Part shown: positions 8,285 through 17,375 of the stretch, piece by piece
Layout of the letters: each line of letters begins with the position of its first letter
How positions within the stretch are numbered: the stretch's first letter is position 1
Assembly: GCA_017547585.1 (NCBI GenBank)
Contig: JAFYPH010000061.1
Location: 62,001 to 126,000 of the forward strand
DNA: 64,000 nucleotides
Direction: 5' to 3'
Origin: Bacteroidaceae bacterium
GTDB lineage: Bacteria > Bacteroidota > Bacteroidia > Bacteroidales > Bacteroidaceae
Notes under the pieces: model-generated
Databases searched by the model: none
Told to the model about the DNA's origin: nothing
Seen by the model: the letters and a program-made list of their open reading frames with translations, nothing else
Translations under genes and position numbers: made by a program

Positions 8285-9814
8285 ATGAAACGACTGATAA
8301 ACATACTTGCGCTTATTATTGCAGCAGTGCAGATAAACGCACAAAGCACATACAATGTAATCCCGATGTTCAGTCCCGAGCTTGCAGGTACCGCACGATT
8401 CGTGGGCATGGGCGGAGCGATGAGTGCCCTCGGCGGCGACATTTCTGTGATGGGCACCAACCCCGCGGGAATAGGAATCTACCGCAGCAACGACTTTGCA
8501 GCGTCACTCTCGCTGAGGACACTCGACACAAAAGCCGACTTTTTGGGCTCGTCAATCAGCAGCGACAATACAAACTTGGCGTTCGACAACATCGGCATTG
8601 TATTTTCGGGAAACATTGGCGCCGAATCGTTGAAATTCATAAACGTGGGAATAAACTACACCCGTCGCAACAACTTCCGCAAGGAGTTTGCCATGAACGG
8701 ATGGTACGCCGACGAAGAGGATAATAATCTATACTCGCAGCAGTATCAGATGCAGAATCTCTACGACCGCTGCCTGCCCGACCTCGGCAACATTACCAGC
8801 GACTCATATTGGAACCCCCGCTACGCGTGGTTGCCACTGCTTGCAGCCGACGCCGGCCTCATAGAGAATGACGAAACAATAAAATATCTGCCCACCGACG
8901 CCACATTCTTCTCGGACGACAAAGGCGGTGTCGACGAGGTTGACTTCAACATTTCGTGCAACATCGACGACAGACTCTATTTGGGTGCAACCATCGGTGC
9001 GCAGTATGTAAAGTATGAACGATACTCCAATTACGGAGAGTACGACTACGAGGGCACAATATACACACTCGAAAATTGGCACAAGACTGCAGGCTCGGGA
9101 ATAGACTTCAAGCTGGGAGCAATCGTGCGTCCGTTCGAATACTCGCCCTTCCGTTTGGGCCTTGCGCTCCACACGCCCACATTCTACCACCTTACCGACT
9201 ACAGCAGCGCCTATATTGCAGGCCCCGACGAGGGTGACGGCTACAGAGAGATGGCTACATATTGGCCCGAGGCATTCGGCGAGGACTACAGAGTGGAGTA
9301 CGATGTTACAAGCCCCTGGCGCATGAATTTAAGCGCAGGATACACATTCGACAATTTCCTTGCCCTGAACGCCGAGTACGAACTTGTAGACTACTCTACA
9401 ACCAATATGGAGTATGTGGATGGCACAGAAATGCCGGACATGGAAGATGAGTTCGAGAGCAATATGAAGACCCAGCATATTCTTCGTTTGGGTGCAGAAA
9501 TGCGACTCGACGACAATTTCAGCATGCGCTTCGGATACAATTATATATCTTCGGCATTCAGAGACGATGCATGGAAATATATTTCTCCAAGCTCGGCAAT
9601 CACAGCCACCGACTACACAAACACAAAAGACACCAATATCTTCACATTGGGACTTGGCTACCGTGGCAAGAGCATGTACTTCGACGCTGCCTACCAGTGT
9701 GCAATGCAGGATGCAGACTTCTTTGCCTACAAAGACCCCGAGGTCAGCCTGCCTGCGACAAAAGTTTCATATTTCCAGAATAAGTTAGTCTTTACCGTAG
9801 GAGTAAGATTCTAA
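8285..9814 (+). CDS. OmpP1/FadL-type outer-membrane transport protein
   Basis: A 509-residue outer-membrane beta-barrel protein. The signal peptide ends near INAQ. The N-terminal plug region carries the FadL-like string GTARFVGMGGAMSALGGD and then GTNPAGIGIYRS, both hallmarks of the OmpP1/FadL family in Bacteroidota. Those members are often labelled hemin receptors without proof. Alternating polar/aromatic strands continue to a final TVGVRF, a typical barrel C-terminus with terminal Phe. It probably transports hydrophobic or aromatic compounds; the substrate is unknown. It follows the His/Tyr-rich protein in the same direction and is closed by a strong bidirectional terminator. Confidence 0.87.
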   Translation: MKRLINILALIIAAVQINAQSTYNVIPMFSPELAGTARFVGMGGAMSALGGDISVMGTNPAGIGIYRSNDFAASLSLRTLDTKADFLGSSISSDNTNLAFDNIGIVFSGNIGAESLKFINVGINYTRRNNFRKEFAMNGWYADEEDNNLYSQQYQMQNLYDRCLPDLGNITSDSYWNPRYAWLPLLAADAGLIENDETIKYLPTDATFFSDDKGGVDEVDFNISCNIDDRLYLGATIGAQYVKYERYSNYGEYDYEGTIYTLENWHKTAGSGIDFKLGAIVRPFEYSPFRLGLALHTPTFYHLTDYSSAYIAGPDEGDGYREMATYWPEAFGEDYRVEYDVTSPWRMNLSAGYTFDNFLALNAEYELVDYSTTNMEYVDGTEMPDMEDEFESNMKTQHILRLGAEMRLDDNFSMRFGYNYISSAFRDDAWKYISPSSAITATDYTNTKDTNIFTLGLGYRGKSMYFDAAYQCAMQDADFFAYKDPEVSLPATKVSYFQNKLVFTVGVRF

Positions 9815-9830
9815 AGAACAATAGTATAAA

Positions 9831-9869
9831 AATAACAATGGCGACCATGCGGTCGCCATTGTTATTTTT
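9831..9869. terminator. Bidirectional terminator between FadL-like and GH78 genes
   Basis: A perfect 16-base inverted repeat (9831-9846 with 9851-9866) around a four-base loop, with A-rich and T-rich flanks, lies between the convergent stop codons at 9814 and 9882. It can end transcription from both sides. Confidence 0.88.
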
Positions 9870-9881
9870 GCAACATCCACA

Positions 9882-12452
9882 TTATAAAGAAACTTTGTAG
9901 GTACCTGCCTCGTAGCGTTTCGCCTCTGTCTCGCCGGGCAGTGTCACGCTTGCCGTTGCTCCCTCGGGGATTGTAAATTCCCACACCCAAAGGTCGCCTT
10001 CGTATCGCCACGCGCTCTTTATAAGGCCGGCCGACGAATTATACTCGGCAGTAAGATGGCCCAAACGCTTGTCTGGGAGAGGCTTCATTATTATATGCTT
10101 GAAGCCCGGAACAGCAGGGTCGGATGCGATTCCCGCAACACTCTCCCATATCCATTCGCACACGCAACCATAAGCATAGTGGTTGAAGCTGTTCATGCCT
10201 CGCGGGCCCATTCCCTTGTCGAGCATATAGCTGTTCCAACGCTCCCAAATGGTGGTGGCTCCATTGTCGATAGAATAGAGCCAGCTGGGATTTTTGCGCT
10301 GGAAGAGAAGTTCATAGGCAATGTCGGCCATTCCATTCTCAGTGAGCGTACCCATGAGAATAGAGGTACCCAGGAATCCTGTCTGCAGGCAGTTGTCGTG
10401 CAGTTTGAAATTCTCGCGCAGACGGGCAATCATGCTCTCCTTTGCCTCGCCCTCGACAATATTGTTTTTGAGAGCAAAGAGCGCGGGTGTCTGCATAGTA
10501 TTGAGAATGTCGGTCTTGAAAGTGCCGTCGCCATTCATAAAAGTCTCGCGAATGTAGACTTTTGCCGAGTCGGCCATCAGACGATATTTTTCTGCGTCGC
10601 GTCCCGTGGCAGCGGCCATGTCCGCCATCATCGAGGCATCAATCGCCCAATAGGATGCGCTCAGGAAATTCCAATAGTCGATAGCCTCGGGCAGAGGGCC
10701 TTCGCGAGAAAAGGCGCGGCCGCTGCAGCTCTCGAGCGGCTCGTAGCTGAGCCAGTCGGCCCATTGATAGTTGCCATTCTCGCCGCGCAGAGCCTCGTGG
10801 TTGTATTTTGTATCGTTTATATGGCTCATGAACATTTCCATCGCCGCCCAATTCTCCTCGACAATCTGTGTGTCTCCAAACTGCTTCCAGATGGTCCAAG
10901 GCACGATGACACCCGCGTCGGCCCAGCCGAGACGCATAAATTCGCCACCATACTGTGCCAATGGCGCTACTCCCGGATAGCCACCCAGCCTATTCTGACT
11001 GTCGCGCACGTCGCGCATCCATTTGTGGAAGAAATTCATGGTATTTGCAAAGAACGAGCCTGTCTCGGTAAACACCTGAGTGTCGGCCATCCATCCGAGG
11101 CGCTCGTTGCGCTGCGGGCAGTCGGTGGGCACCGACAGATAGTTTGAAAGCTGCCCCCAATAGGTATTGGAAATAAGCTTGTTCACAAGTTCGTTGCCGG
11201 TGGCGATGGAGCCAATCTCCAGTTTCTTGGCGATGGAGGTTACAGGAATAGAAGCGATGGACTTTATTGTAACCTCGTCGGTTGCTGTGATTGAGACGAA
11301 GCGATAACCGAAGAATGTACAATGGGGGTAGTAGCTTACAAAATTGCGACTGTCGGCGAATGTATAGAGCAGACGGAAGCAGTTCTCATGGGCACGCAGA
11401 TTCTCGCGGTGCACACTGCCCTCGGGGCCGTCCATTCCTCGGCTGCGGGCACCGTTACCGTCGTTGAGAATCTCTCCGGGCAGACAGGTGAGCACCGTAC
11501 CCTCCTTACCCTTAAACACGAACGAAGGTACAGCCGCGCAATTCTGTCCAAAATCGACAACCAGCGTCTCGCCCGCTCCAATGGTCATTGGTTCTCCGGG
11601 GCCGAACTCCTTTGTAACGACAACCTTTCCAAACTCATTCTCTTTTGCGCCCTCTACCCCGCTCCACAGATAGGCCTTCACGGGCGAAAGTGTGAGGTCG
11701 TGACGCAGATAGACTTCGGCGCCATCTGTGGGGAAAATCTTGCCGCGGAACTCCCTGTTCTCTTCGGGAGCCGCCAATGTCTCGACGCAGTCGAATCCCA
11801 TCTTTTCGCGAGCATCGTACTCCTCGCCGTCGAAGATGGCAGCATGCTTCACAGGGCCGGCAATGCCCGCCTTCCAATCGTCGAGATTCGTTCCGTACAA
11901 TTTGGTGGAGCCGTCGGCAAATGTAAGCTCAAGCACTCCGCGGAAGGCGCATTTTGTACCATACATTCCCTTATTGCCGCCGGGGGTAACGATTCTGTCG
12001 CCCCACCATCCGGGTGTCACCTGTGCCGAGAGCACATTCTCGGCGCCGGCCTTGCATTTGAAGGCGTCGGTAATATCATAGGTAAACGATATTTTGGTCT
12101 TGAAGGGGTTGGTGAATCCGGGCCTCAGAAACTCCTCGCCCACGGGGCGGCCGTTAAGATAGAGCTGAAAGACTCCCAATCCTGCGGTCATCCATTTGGC
12201 CGAGGTTACCTTCTGCTCGTTTTTCACAGAGGAGACGAACCAATTGGCGCCGTCGGCCGCACGTTCAATATTGTGGTCGCTTATTATGGGCGCGTCCACC
12301 ACAGAAATCCATTTAGATGCCTCCCAGGCTGACTCATTGAGAGCATCGACGAGGGCACCTACCGAGGATGCGCTCTTCGAGCCGCACCCACAAACTGTTA
12401 CAAGGAAAATTGCCACGGCAACCCCCGTCAGCATACGGTACATTTTTCTCAT
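9882..12452 (-). CDS. GH78 alpha-L-rhamnosidase lipoprotein
   Basis: An 856-residue enzyme predicted to remove alpha-L-rhamnose from pectic side chains or plant glycosides. It has a lipoprotein signal (VTVCGC, lipid Cys about 21). N-terminal beta domains follow, with the carbohydrate-binding segment FQLYLNGRPVGEEFLRPGFT and VTPGWWGDRI, both standard in GH78. The catalytic (alpha/alpha)6 domain opens with the signature DCPQRNERLGWMADTQ (D444 onward, E450 in the motif). Later it has the tryptophan-rich TIWERWNSY segment with the second acidic residue. The C-terminal beta domain ends EAGTYKVSL. With the GH127 gene 3 kb away it points to arabinose/rhamnose-bearing plant glycans as targets; no SusC/SusD pair is in view. 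Confidence 0.93.
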   Translation of the reverse strand: MRKMYRMLTGVAVAIFLVTVCGCGSKSASSVGALVDALNESAWEASKWISVVDAPIISDHNIERAADGANWFVSSVKNEQKVTSAKWMTAGLGVFQLYLNGRPVGEEFLRPGFTNPFKTKISFTYDITDAFKCKAGAENVLSAQVTPGWWGDRIVTPGGNKGMYGTKCAFRGVLELTFADGSTKLYGTNLDDWKAGIAGPVKHAAIFDGEEYDAREKMGFDCVETLAAPEENREFRGKIFPTDGAEVYLRHDLTLSPVKAYLWSGVEGAKENEFGKVVVTKEFGPGEPMTIGAGETLVVDFGQNCAAVPSFVFKGKEGTVLTCLPGEILNDGNGARSRGMDGPEGSVHRENLRAHENCFRLLYTFADSRNFVSYYPHCTFFGYRFVSITATDEVTIKSIASIPVTSIAKKLEIGSIATGNELVNKLISNTYWGQLSNYLSVPTDCPQRNERLGWMADTQVFTETGSFFANTMNFFHKWMRDVRDSQNRLGGYPGVAPLAQYGGEFMRLGWADAGVIVPWTIWKQFGDTQIVEENWAAMEMFMSHINDTKYNHEALRGENGNYQWADWLSYEPLESCSGRAFSREGPLPEAIDYWNFLSASYWAIDASMMADMAAATGRDAEKYRLMADSAKVYIRETFMNGDGTFKTDILNTMQTPALFALKNNIVEGEAKESMIARLRENFKLHDNCLQTGFLGTSILMGTLTENGMADIAYELLFQRKNPSWLYSIDNGATTIWERWNSYMLDKGMGPRGMNSFNHYAYGCVCEWIWESVAGIASDPAVPGFKHIIMKPLPDKRLGHLTAEYNSSAGLIKSAWRYEGDLWVWEFTIPEGATASVTLPGETEAKRYEAGTYKVSL

Positions 12453-12517
12453 ATGACCATTATTTTAAAAGTGAACATTTTCTGAAGGTTATCTGCATTT
12501 TGCGCAGAGACCTACAG

Positions 12518-12548
12518 CAAAAATACACTAAAGTGGGGATTGCACAAA
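12518..12548 (-). promoter_or_regulatory. Promoter of the GH78 gene
   Basis: On the minus strand, TTTG (12545-12548) is followed after 19 bases by TATTTTTG (12518-12525), an exact match to the Bacteroidota consensus. The ATG at 12452 is about 60 bases past the predicted start. The -33 box directly abuts the preceding gene's terminator. Confidence 0.65.
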
Positions 12549-12552
12549 ATTA

Positions 12553-12577
12553 TCGGGGGAGAATCGAACTCCCCCGA
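12553..12577 (-). terminator. Terminator-like hairpin after the phage-structural-like gene
   Basis: A nine-pair G-rich stem (12569-12577 with 12553-12561 on the minus strand) encloses the loop TTCGATT and is followed by TAATTTTG. It lies seven bases after the stop at 12584, so termination is the simplest reading. The inner part also looks like a tRNA T-arm (five-pair stem plus TTCGATT loop), but no other tRNA parts are present. Confidence 0.7.
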
Positions 12578-12583
12578 ATGCAT

Positions 12584-15500
12584 TTATCTTATCTTCTGTT
12601 CAAAATCACTCTGCGCGGCAACCTCGATTATTGCGAAGCGCGCGTCGCTCCTGACCTCGCCCACAAAGGCAAAGGCAAAATAGCGGCAGGCACGCGAGCG
12701 GGCAAAGGAGGCGACAATGTCGCGACGAAGCGCGGGCGACTCATTGGAAAAGTCGCGCCCGCCGACAAGTTCCCAGCGGGCACCGTCGACGCTGCCGAGA
12801 GCGTAGAAGCCCGCCTTTGCAGCGTGGAAGGTGGCGCGCAGAGCCGCCGCGTCTATGCGTTTGAAGCCACTGCTGCCGAAGAGACAGCCGCGGGTAATCG
12901 CGACCACAGGCACAGCATCGACACGAGCATTATGATTATCGAAAATGTAACGTCTGTAATCCTCTCTGTCGGCAACGTAGCCGAGGACGAGCCCCTCGGA
13001 GTGCTCGACCTTGACCGAGTAACGGCCGTCGGCAGTGCTCCACACGCCCGAGGAATTATTGTACACATAAACGTAGTCGTGAGCGGGGTTGCACACGTAG
13101 AGAAGGTCGCCTTTGTAGTCGAATGCGGTAAAGGCCCCCGCAAGATAGTCGAGGAAGGGGACGCTGCTGCACAGAGCCTCACGACCCACAATGCCGCAGA
13201 GGCGCCCCGCAACATCGTCCGTGCGCAGGAGTTCGGGTGTCGCGAGCCCCGCGAGCGCCTCGGAAATATTCACAACCTCGCTACCGTTTATCAACATCAA
13301 TCCTTTGGCAGTGGGAAAAAGCACTCCGCGCGTGGTTACCGCCACTCCCGCTGCATTGTTGCAAATTTCGCGCGAGCAGGGTATCTGGGCAAGGTAGCTG
13401 CCCGCGCCCGAGACATCGACAGACATCAGCCACACTCCCTCGGTGGTAAAGACATAGAGAGGGTGCTGTCCGAACTGCCCTTGCGACACGGCAACAGTGT
13501 TGCTGCACACAGCCACAATATCTGCGTCGAACGAATAGGTGCTTGCGGCGGGGAAGAAAAGAGGATTGTCCACACGCGAGACGCGCATCACATTCTTGCG
13601 GGTGTATTTTCTATTCTCGCCTGCATTTTTAAGTGCGAAGCCCGTGACATTGTCGCCGGCATCGACAGTAAAATCTGCAATGTCGCTTGTGAGTGTATGC
13701 CAGCCGTCGCCGCCCACCTCTATGGGACGCAACCCCGCGAGTGTACCGAGGCCCTGCTCCAGCGTCACGGTTATTGTCTCGCCCTCTTTTATCTTGTCGC
13801 CCACGAAAATCACAGGCTCGCCGCCGCTGTAAAGTTTAAGGCCATACTCGAACGCCGTAACGTCATTTTTCTCCTCAGTGATATTGTCGGCGAATGTAAC
13901 CTTCAGGTTCCATTTTCCGTTGCCCTTATATGTGAACAGATAGCTGCCCGAGCAGTCGTCGCGCGAGGGGAAATGCTCTCTCGCAGCAACCACAAAGGCA
14001 TTCTCGCTGTTCGCTTCGTCAACCTCGACAAAGAGCGCCTCGGAACTGTTTTTAACCTCAATCGAATGGTCGCTGCCCGTATTTGCATCGTTCAGGAAAT
14101 AGGCAAGATTGAGGCTCTTGTGCGCCGTCAACGGAAAATCCCTGTAGCCGTAAAACTCATCGATGCCCTTTTTATATGCGACGCAGAGACGCAGATTGTT
14201 TGCACGTGCATCAGCATAATGCAGCAACGGCGGCAGCAAATAGCCATCCGTGCCTCTGTGGAGCGCAGGCTGCTTGGCGGTTGTCACCACACGGCGCTCG
14301 CCCTGCTCGGTACCGATGGTAACCACCGAGGTTATCTGAATTACACTCTCCGAAGTGCGTGCAGCGAGGGAGTAGTTGGCGTATGCGTCGCATAGAAGCT
14401 CGGTGACGCCCGCAAGATGCATCTTTCCATTATAGATGTATTTATACGAGGCTGCCGCAAGCACGTGGGGCTGCTCGCAGAGGGGCAGACGCGTCTGCAC
14501 TGCAAGCTGCGTGGGAGAGGTATTCTCGAGGCGCCACACTTCGCGTCCCTCAAGGTCAAACTCGGCAATCTTGTAGAATAGCGAGGCTTCGGCAACCTCT
14601 TCGCGTATCTTCTTTGCGCCCTTCCACACGTAGCGGTCGTAGCCGTTCACGGTGGTAAGCTGCACGGTGGCGCCGGCAGCAACCGAGCCTGTGTCGAGGC
14701 TATATTCGTTCTTTTTCCCAAGCTCGGCACTCTTGCTCTCGTGGCCCATGATGGAGGGGGTGGCAAAAAGCTCGATGGCTACAATAATGTCGCGCCAACG
14801 ACGAAGATCGTAGGCTGCCGGATGCAGTGTGGGCAAAAAGCCGCGTACGGATGTAAAATATTGCGAGAGCGACGAGCCGGTGGTGCTGCGCGGACGGGAG
14901 AAGAAGTTCTTGTTGTCGCGCCCTATCGTGTGGCCCGTACCCAGCCACGCGTAGCCTATATTCTGGATGAGCGTGTCGGAGTCCTCTACATAATATATGG
15001 GCGAATAGCACACGTAGCTGCCGTCGAAGAGGCGCGCAGCCATGCGGAAGAGCGTGCGGTCGACAAATGCACCCTGCGTGTAGAGAGCGCTCAGACACTC
15101 GTCGAAATAGCCTTTCGAGGCATTCATCCAGCGCAGTCCCTCGTTAGAGTCGGGAATTTCGGCCGTGTCGGAGTAATATTTCTCGTCGCTGAGGGTGGTA
15201 ACGTGCACGGGCTTTATTCCTATCTGAAGCTCGGGCAGCGTGGGCAGCGTGCCCAGATAGCGGTAGTTGCCGTCGAAAATTGCGTAGCGCACCCCGTCGG
15301 CGCAATACATTACCACAATGTTACCCATGAAAGAGAGGGAGGCGACACTGCCGTCGCTGTTTATGCGGTTGCCCTTCTCGTCGTAGACACTGCCGGCCTT
15401 TACATAGAGCCATCGGCCGGCCTTTTCGTGAAAATACTCGCTGCTGCGCTCTACGGGAGTAACAATTTTCTCCGTAGGGCGGGCAATAACCTTTGCGCCC

Positions 15501-15607
15501 TCGGCGTCGGCCGTGAGGTTGTGAAGCACACTGCACTCGCCATCCTTGACGCCTCGCGCCTCGCTGTTTGTCGAAAGCCCCAAAAGGGGAACGTTAATCT
15601 TCTGCAT
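12584..15607 (-). CDS. Orphan large protein resembling Bacteroidota phage structural/tail proteins
   Basis: A 1007-residue protein without signal peptide. The N-terminus, MQKINVPLLGLSTNSEARGV then GECSVLHNLTADAEGAKVI, resembles the opening of phage tail or stabilisation proteins. The last 150 residues have the order seen in Bacteroidota prophage virion proteins: a TRGCLFGSSGFKRIDAA segment, a GSVDGARWELVGGRDF segment, an ACRYFAFAFVGEV segment, and a final FEQKIR. This resemblance is from memory, not from a search. The middle is beta-rich. The ATG at 15607 is preferred because the 47 codons before it are low-quality and overlap the next gene. No other phage gene is nearby. The gene is uninterrupted, so it may be retained for host use. 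Confidence 0.6.
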   Translation of the reverse strand: MQKINVPLLGLSTNSEARGVKDGECSVLHNLTADAEGAKVIARPTEKIVTPVERSSEYFHEKAGRWLYVKAGSVYDEKGNRINSDGSVASLSFMGNIVVMYCADGVRYAIFDGNYRYLGTLPTLPELQIGIKPVHVTTLSDEKYYSDTAEIPDSNEGLRWMNASKGYFDECLSALYTQGAFVDRTLFRMAARLFDGSYVCYSPIYYVEDSDTLIQNIGYAWLGTGHTIGRDNKNFFSRPRSTTGSSLSQYFTSVRGFLPTLHPAAYDLRRWRDIIVAIELFATPSIMGHESKSAELGKKNEYSLDTGSVAAGATVQLTTVNGYDRYVWKGAKKIREEVAEASLFYKIAEFDLEGREVWRLENTSPTQLAVQTRLPLCEQPHVLAAASYKYIYNGKMHLAGVTELLCDAYANYSLAARTSESVIQITSVVTIGTEQGERRVVTTAKQPALHRGTDGYLLPPLLHYADARANNLRLCVAYKKGIDEFYGYRDFPLTAHKSLNLAYFLNDANTGSDHSIEVKNSSEALFVEVDEANSENAFVVAAREHFPSRDDCSGSYLFTYKGNGKWNLKVTFADNITEEKNDVTAFEYGLKLYSGGEPVIFVGDKIKEGETITVTLEQGLGTLAGLRPIEVGGDGWHTLTSDIADFTVDAGDNVTGFALKNAGENRKYTRKNVMRVSRVDNPLFFPAASTYSFDADIVAVCSNTVAVSQGQFGQHPLYVFTTEGVWLMSVDVSGAGSYLAQIPCSREICNNAAGVAVTTRGVLFPTAKGLMLINGSEVVNISEALAGLATPELLRTDDVAGRLCGIVGREALCSSVPFLDYLAGAFTAFDYKGDLLYVCNPAHDYVYVYNNSSGVWSTADGRYSVKVEHSEGLVLGYVADREDYRRYIFDNHNARVDAVPVVAITRGCLFGSSGFKRIDAAALRATFHAAKAGFYALGSVDGARWELVGGRDFSNESPALRRDIVASFARSRACRYFAFAFVGEVRSDARFAIIEVAAQSDFEQKIR

Positions 15608-15622
15608 ACTTTTTTTTGCAGA

Positions 15623-15630
15623 CAAAAGTA
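15623..15630 (-). promoter_or_regulatory. Candidate -7 element for the phage-structural-like gene
   Basis: TACTTTTG on the minus strand fits TAnnTTTG and lies 15 bases before the ATG at 15607, giving a leader of about ten bases. No TTTG stands at -33, so the call is weak; it nevertheless supports the start at 15607 over the longer frame. Confidence 0.3.
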
Positions 15631-15701
15631 ATGCAGGAGCGGCCGCGCGAGGTTGCAGAATCGCCACATTCGCCGCGCGACGGAGAAAAAGCTGCGCGAG
15701 G

Positions 15702-17240
15702 CTATTTTTTATTGTAGAGTACCGCGTCGGTAACGTTAAGCTCGGCACCCTCGACGGGGTTCAGCCAACGGATAGCGATTGCGTGAGGCTGCTGCTTAAG
15801 TTCGAAATTCCAATAGATGTCCAAACGACGCAGACGGTAGCTTGCGGGCATTTCTATCTGTTGGGGCGCGCCGCCGTCGAGCACAACCTCGAGCTTCGCA
15901 ACATAATTTTTATCCTTTGCCTTCACATAGCCATTGACGAGGATTCCCGCGCAGTGGGCGTTTATAGTGTGGGCAGTGTCGGCGAGTTTCACATTTATGG
16001 GCAGACGCTCGGCAGGAACGATTCCCGGGAAGCTCTCTTCGTAGCGCACGCTCTTGGGCCTCTGACAGCGAATGGTAACCTCGTCGGCAGTGACCTTTCC
16101 GCCGCCACGCTCAATCATCTGCAGCGCGTGGTCGAAGCTCATTTTATATGTGTCGTTCAGCGAATAAGGAATATAGGCAAAGTCAATATCCTCGGCACTT
16201 TTCAGCGGCTCTATCCACTCGGCGGGGATTTTTGAGTAGCCGATGGCGGTGGCAAGAATTCCCGCAGCCGAGGCGGGGTTGCAGTCGGAGTCCTGTCCGC
16301 AGCGTGTGGCAATGTCTATCGTGCGTCCAAAGTCGCCGTTGCCGTACAAAAGGCCGAAGAGCACATAGGCGCTGTTGATAACCGCGTCGATGTTGAGCGG
16401 GGCCAATGCTCCCTCGCCGCAACCAACGTCGCTGGTGCCCCAGCGCTCCTCGCACAGCTGCCAACCGTGACGCCAATCGTCGGGATTCTGTCGCCAAATT
16501 TCAATGACGTCGCTCATGCAACGATGGAACTTGCTCTTTCGGGGGATTGTCTTCAGCGCCTCGGTAACAATAAACTCCACATTGTCGCTGACAAAGGCAA
16601 TGGAGTACATTGCACCAATGTAGACACCGCCGTACCATCCGTCGCCGTAGTTCATAATGTGCCCCACCCTATCAGAGATTTTCGAGGCTGCATTGGGCAT
16701 TCCCGGAGACATTATTCCCGCATAGTCGGCCTCTATCTGATAGTCAATATCATCGGCGTGTGGATTATTGCGCCAATGGCCGGACATCGGCGGGCGTATG
16801 CCTCGCAGAATATTGTAGCGCGCAGCCTGATTGGCGTGCCACAGATAGTAGCCTGCGTGGGCAAAAGCAGAGGCGAGCGAGTCGGCGGACGCGTCGAGCC
16901 CCAAGCGGTCGAACACCCCCACGAAGGTAAGATCCATATAAATATCGTCGTAGAGTGTGGGCACACGCTTCATTATTTTTGCAACGTAGTCGGGCTCGCC
17001 CCAGGGAATCTCGCGGCTGTCGGGAATCATGCGCGAACGGTACTGAAACTCTGTGGGGCCGCCGTAGGTGCAACCGAGCACCTGTCCCGCCCAAGCGCCT
17101 TTTATCTTGTCCATGAGAGTGGCGCGGCTCATTGTCACGCGCGAAGGGAGCTTGCCTGCCGCAGAGAGTGTAAACACGCACATAAAGGCAATGGCGAGCA
17201 TTGCTATCGTTCTTTTGCTTAATTGTATCATCTTGTCCAT
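15702..17240 (-). CDS. Secreted ADP-ribosylglycohydrolase-family protein
   Basis: A 512-residue protein with a signal peptide (hydrophobic segment about residues 11-27, cleavage near SAAGK). The ADP-ribosylglycohydrolase fold follows: LMDKIKGAWAGQVLGCTYGGPTE, a DDIYMD stretch (D98, D99, D103) in place of the first metal motif, and the second metal motif GQDSDCNPASAAG (D317, D319). About 130 extra C-terminal residues look beta-rich and may bind carbohydrate. Family members remove ADP-ribose from proteins or act on related N-glycosidic bonds. Exported versions in Bacteroidales sit among glycosidases, so a sugar substrate is plausible but unproven. The start could also be the fourth codon (second ATG). 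Confidence 0.85.
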   Translation of the reverse strand: MDKMIQLSKRTIAMLAIAFMCVFTLSAAGKLPSRVTMSRATLMDKIKGAWAGQVLGCTYGGPTEFQYRSRMIPDSREIPWGEPDYVAKIMKRVPTLYDDIYMDLTFVGVFDRLGLDASADSLASAFAHAGYYLWHANQAARYNILRGIRPPMSGHWRNNPHADDIDYQIEADYAGIMSPGMPNAASKISDRVGHIMNYGDGWYGGVYIGAMYSIAFVSDNVEFIVTEALKTIPRKSKFHRCMSDVIEIWRQNPDDWRHGWQLCEERWGTSDVGCGEGALAPLNIDAVINSAYVLFGLLYGNGDFGRTIDIATRCGQDSDCNPASAAGILATAIGYSKIPAEWIEPLKSAEDIDFAYIPYSLNDTYKMSFDHALQMIERGGGKVTADEVTIRCQRPKSVRYEESFPGIVPAERLPINVKLADTAHTINAHCAGILVNGYVKAKDKNYVAKLEVVLDGGAPQQIEMPASYRLRRLDIYWNFELKQQPHAIAIRWLNPVEGAELNVTDAVLYNKK

Positions 17241-17307
17241 TATTTTCTGTAAAGTTACGCAGTTGCCACGAAAAAGTGGAAAGAATAAAAAAAAAATTAT
17301 AAAATTT

Positions 17308-17336
17308 GCAACCTTTCACCCGCAAGCGCTGTCTAA
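17308..17336 (+). promoter_or_regulatory. Candidate ECF-sigma promoter for the sigma cassette
   Basis: GCAACC (17308-17313) and GTCTAA (17331-17336), 17 bases apart, have the shape of an extracytoplasmic-function sigma promoter and lie 40 bases before the first gene of the cassette. The layout suggests self-regulation by the sigma factor encoded second. Inference from pattern only. Confidence 0.45.
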
Positions 17337-17375
17337 CGGGTAGAAAAACAAATTAAATTAAATTAAAATTAAGGT

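Noticed and set aside
10056..11147. A 363-codon plus-strand frame inside the GH78 gene
   Set aside because: Mirror frame of the rhamnosidase; it has no recognisable domain, and the opposite strand encodes the DCPQRNERLGW catalytic signature.
12553..12577. Possible tRNA gene from the GTTCGATTC-like loop
   Set aside because: Only a T-arm-like hairpin is present; no acceptor, D-arm or anticodon arm fits upstream, where the phage-like coding frame ends.
12368..14395. A 675-codon open frame on the plus strand opposite the phage-like and GH78 genes
   Set aside because: It lies antisense to genes with good protein signatures, its product is rich in Arg/His/Ala without any motif, and it results from the codon bias of the opposite strand.
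15608..15748. N-terminal extension of the phage-like gene by 47 codons
   Set aside because: The extension overlaps the ADP-ribosylglycohydrolase gene, is Arg/Ala-rich, and passes over a TACTTTTG box; the ATG at 15607 fits the family-like start better.
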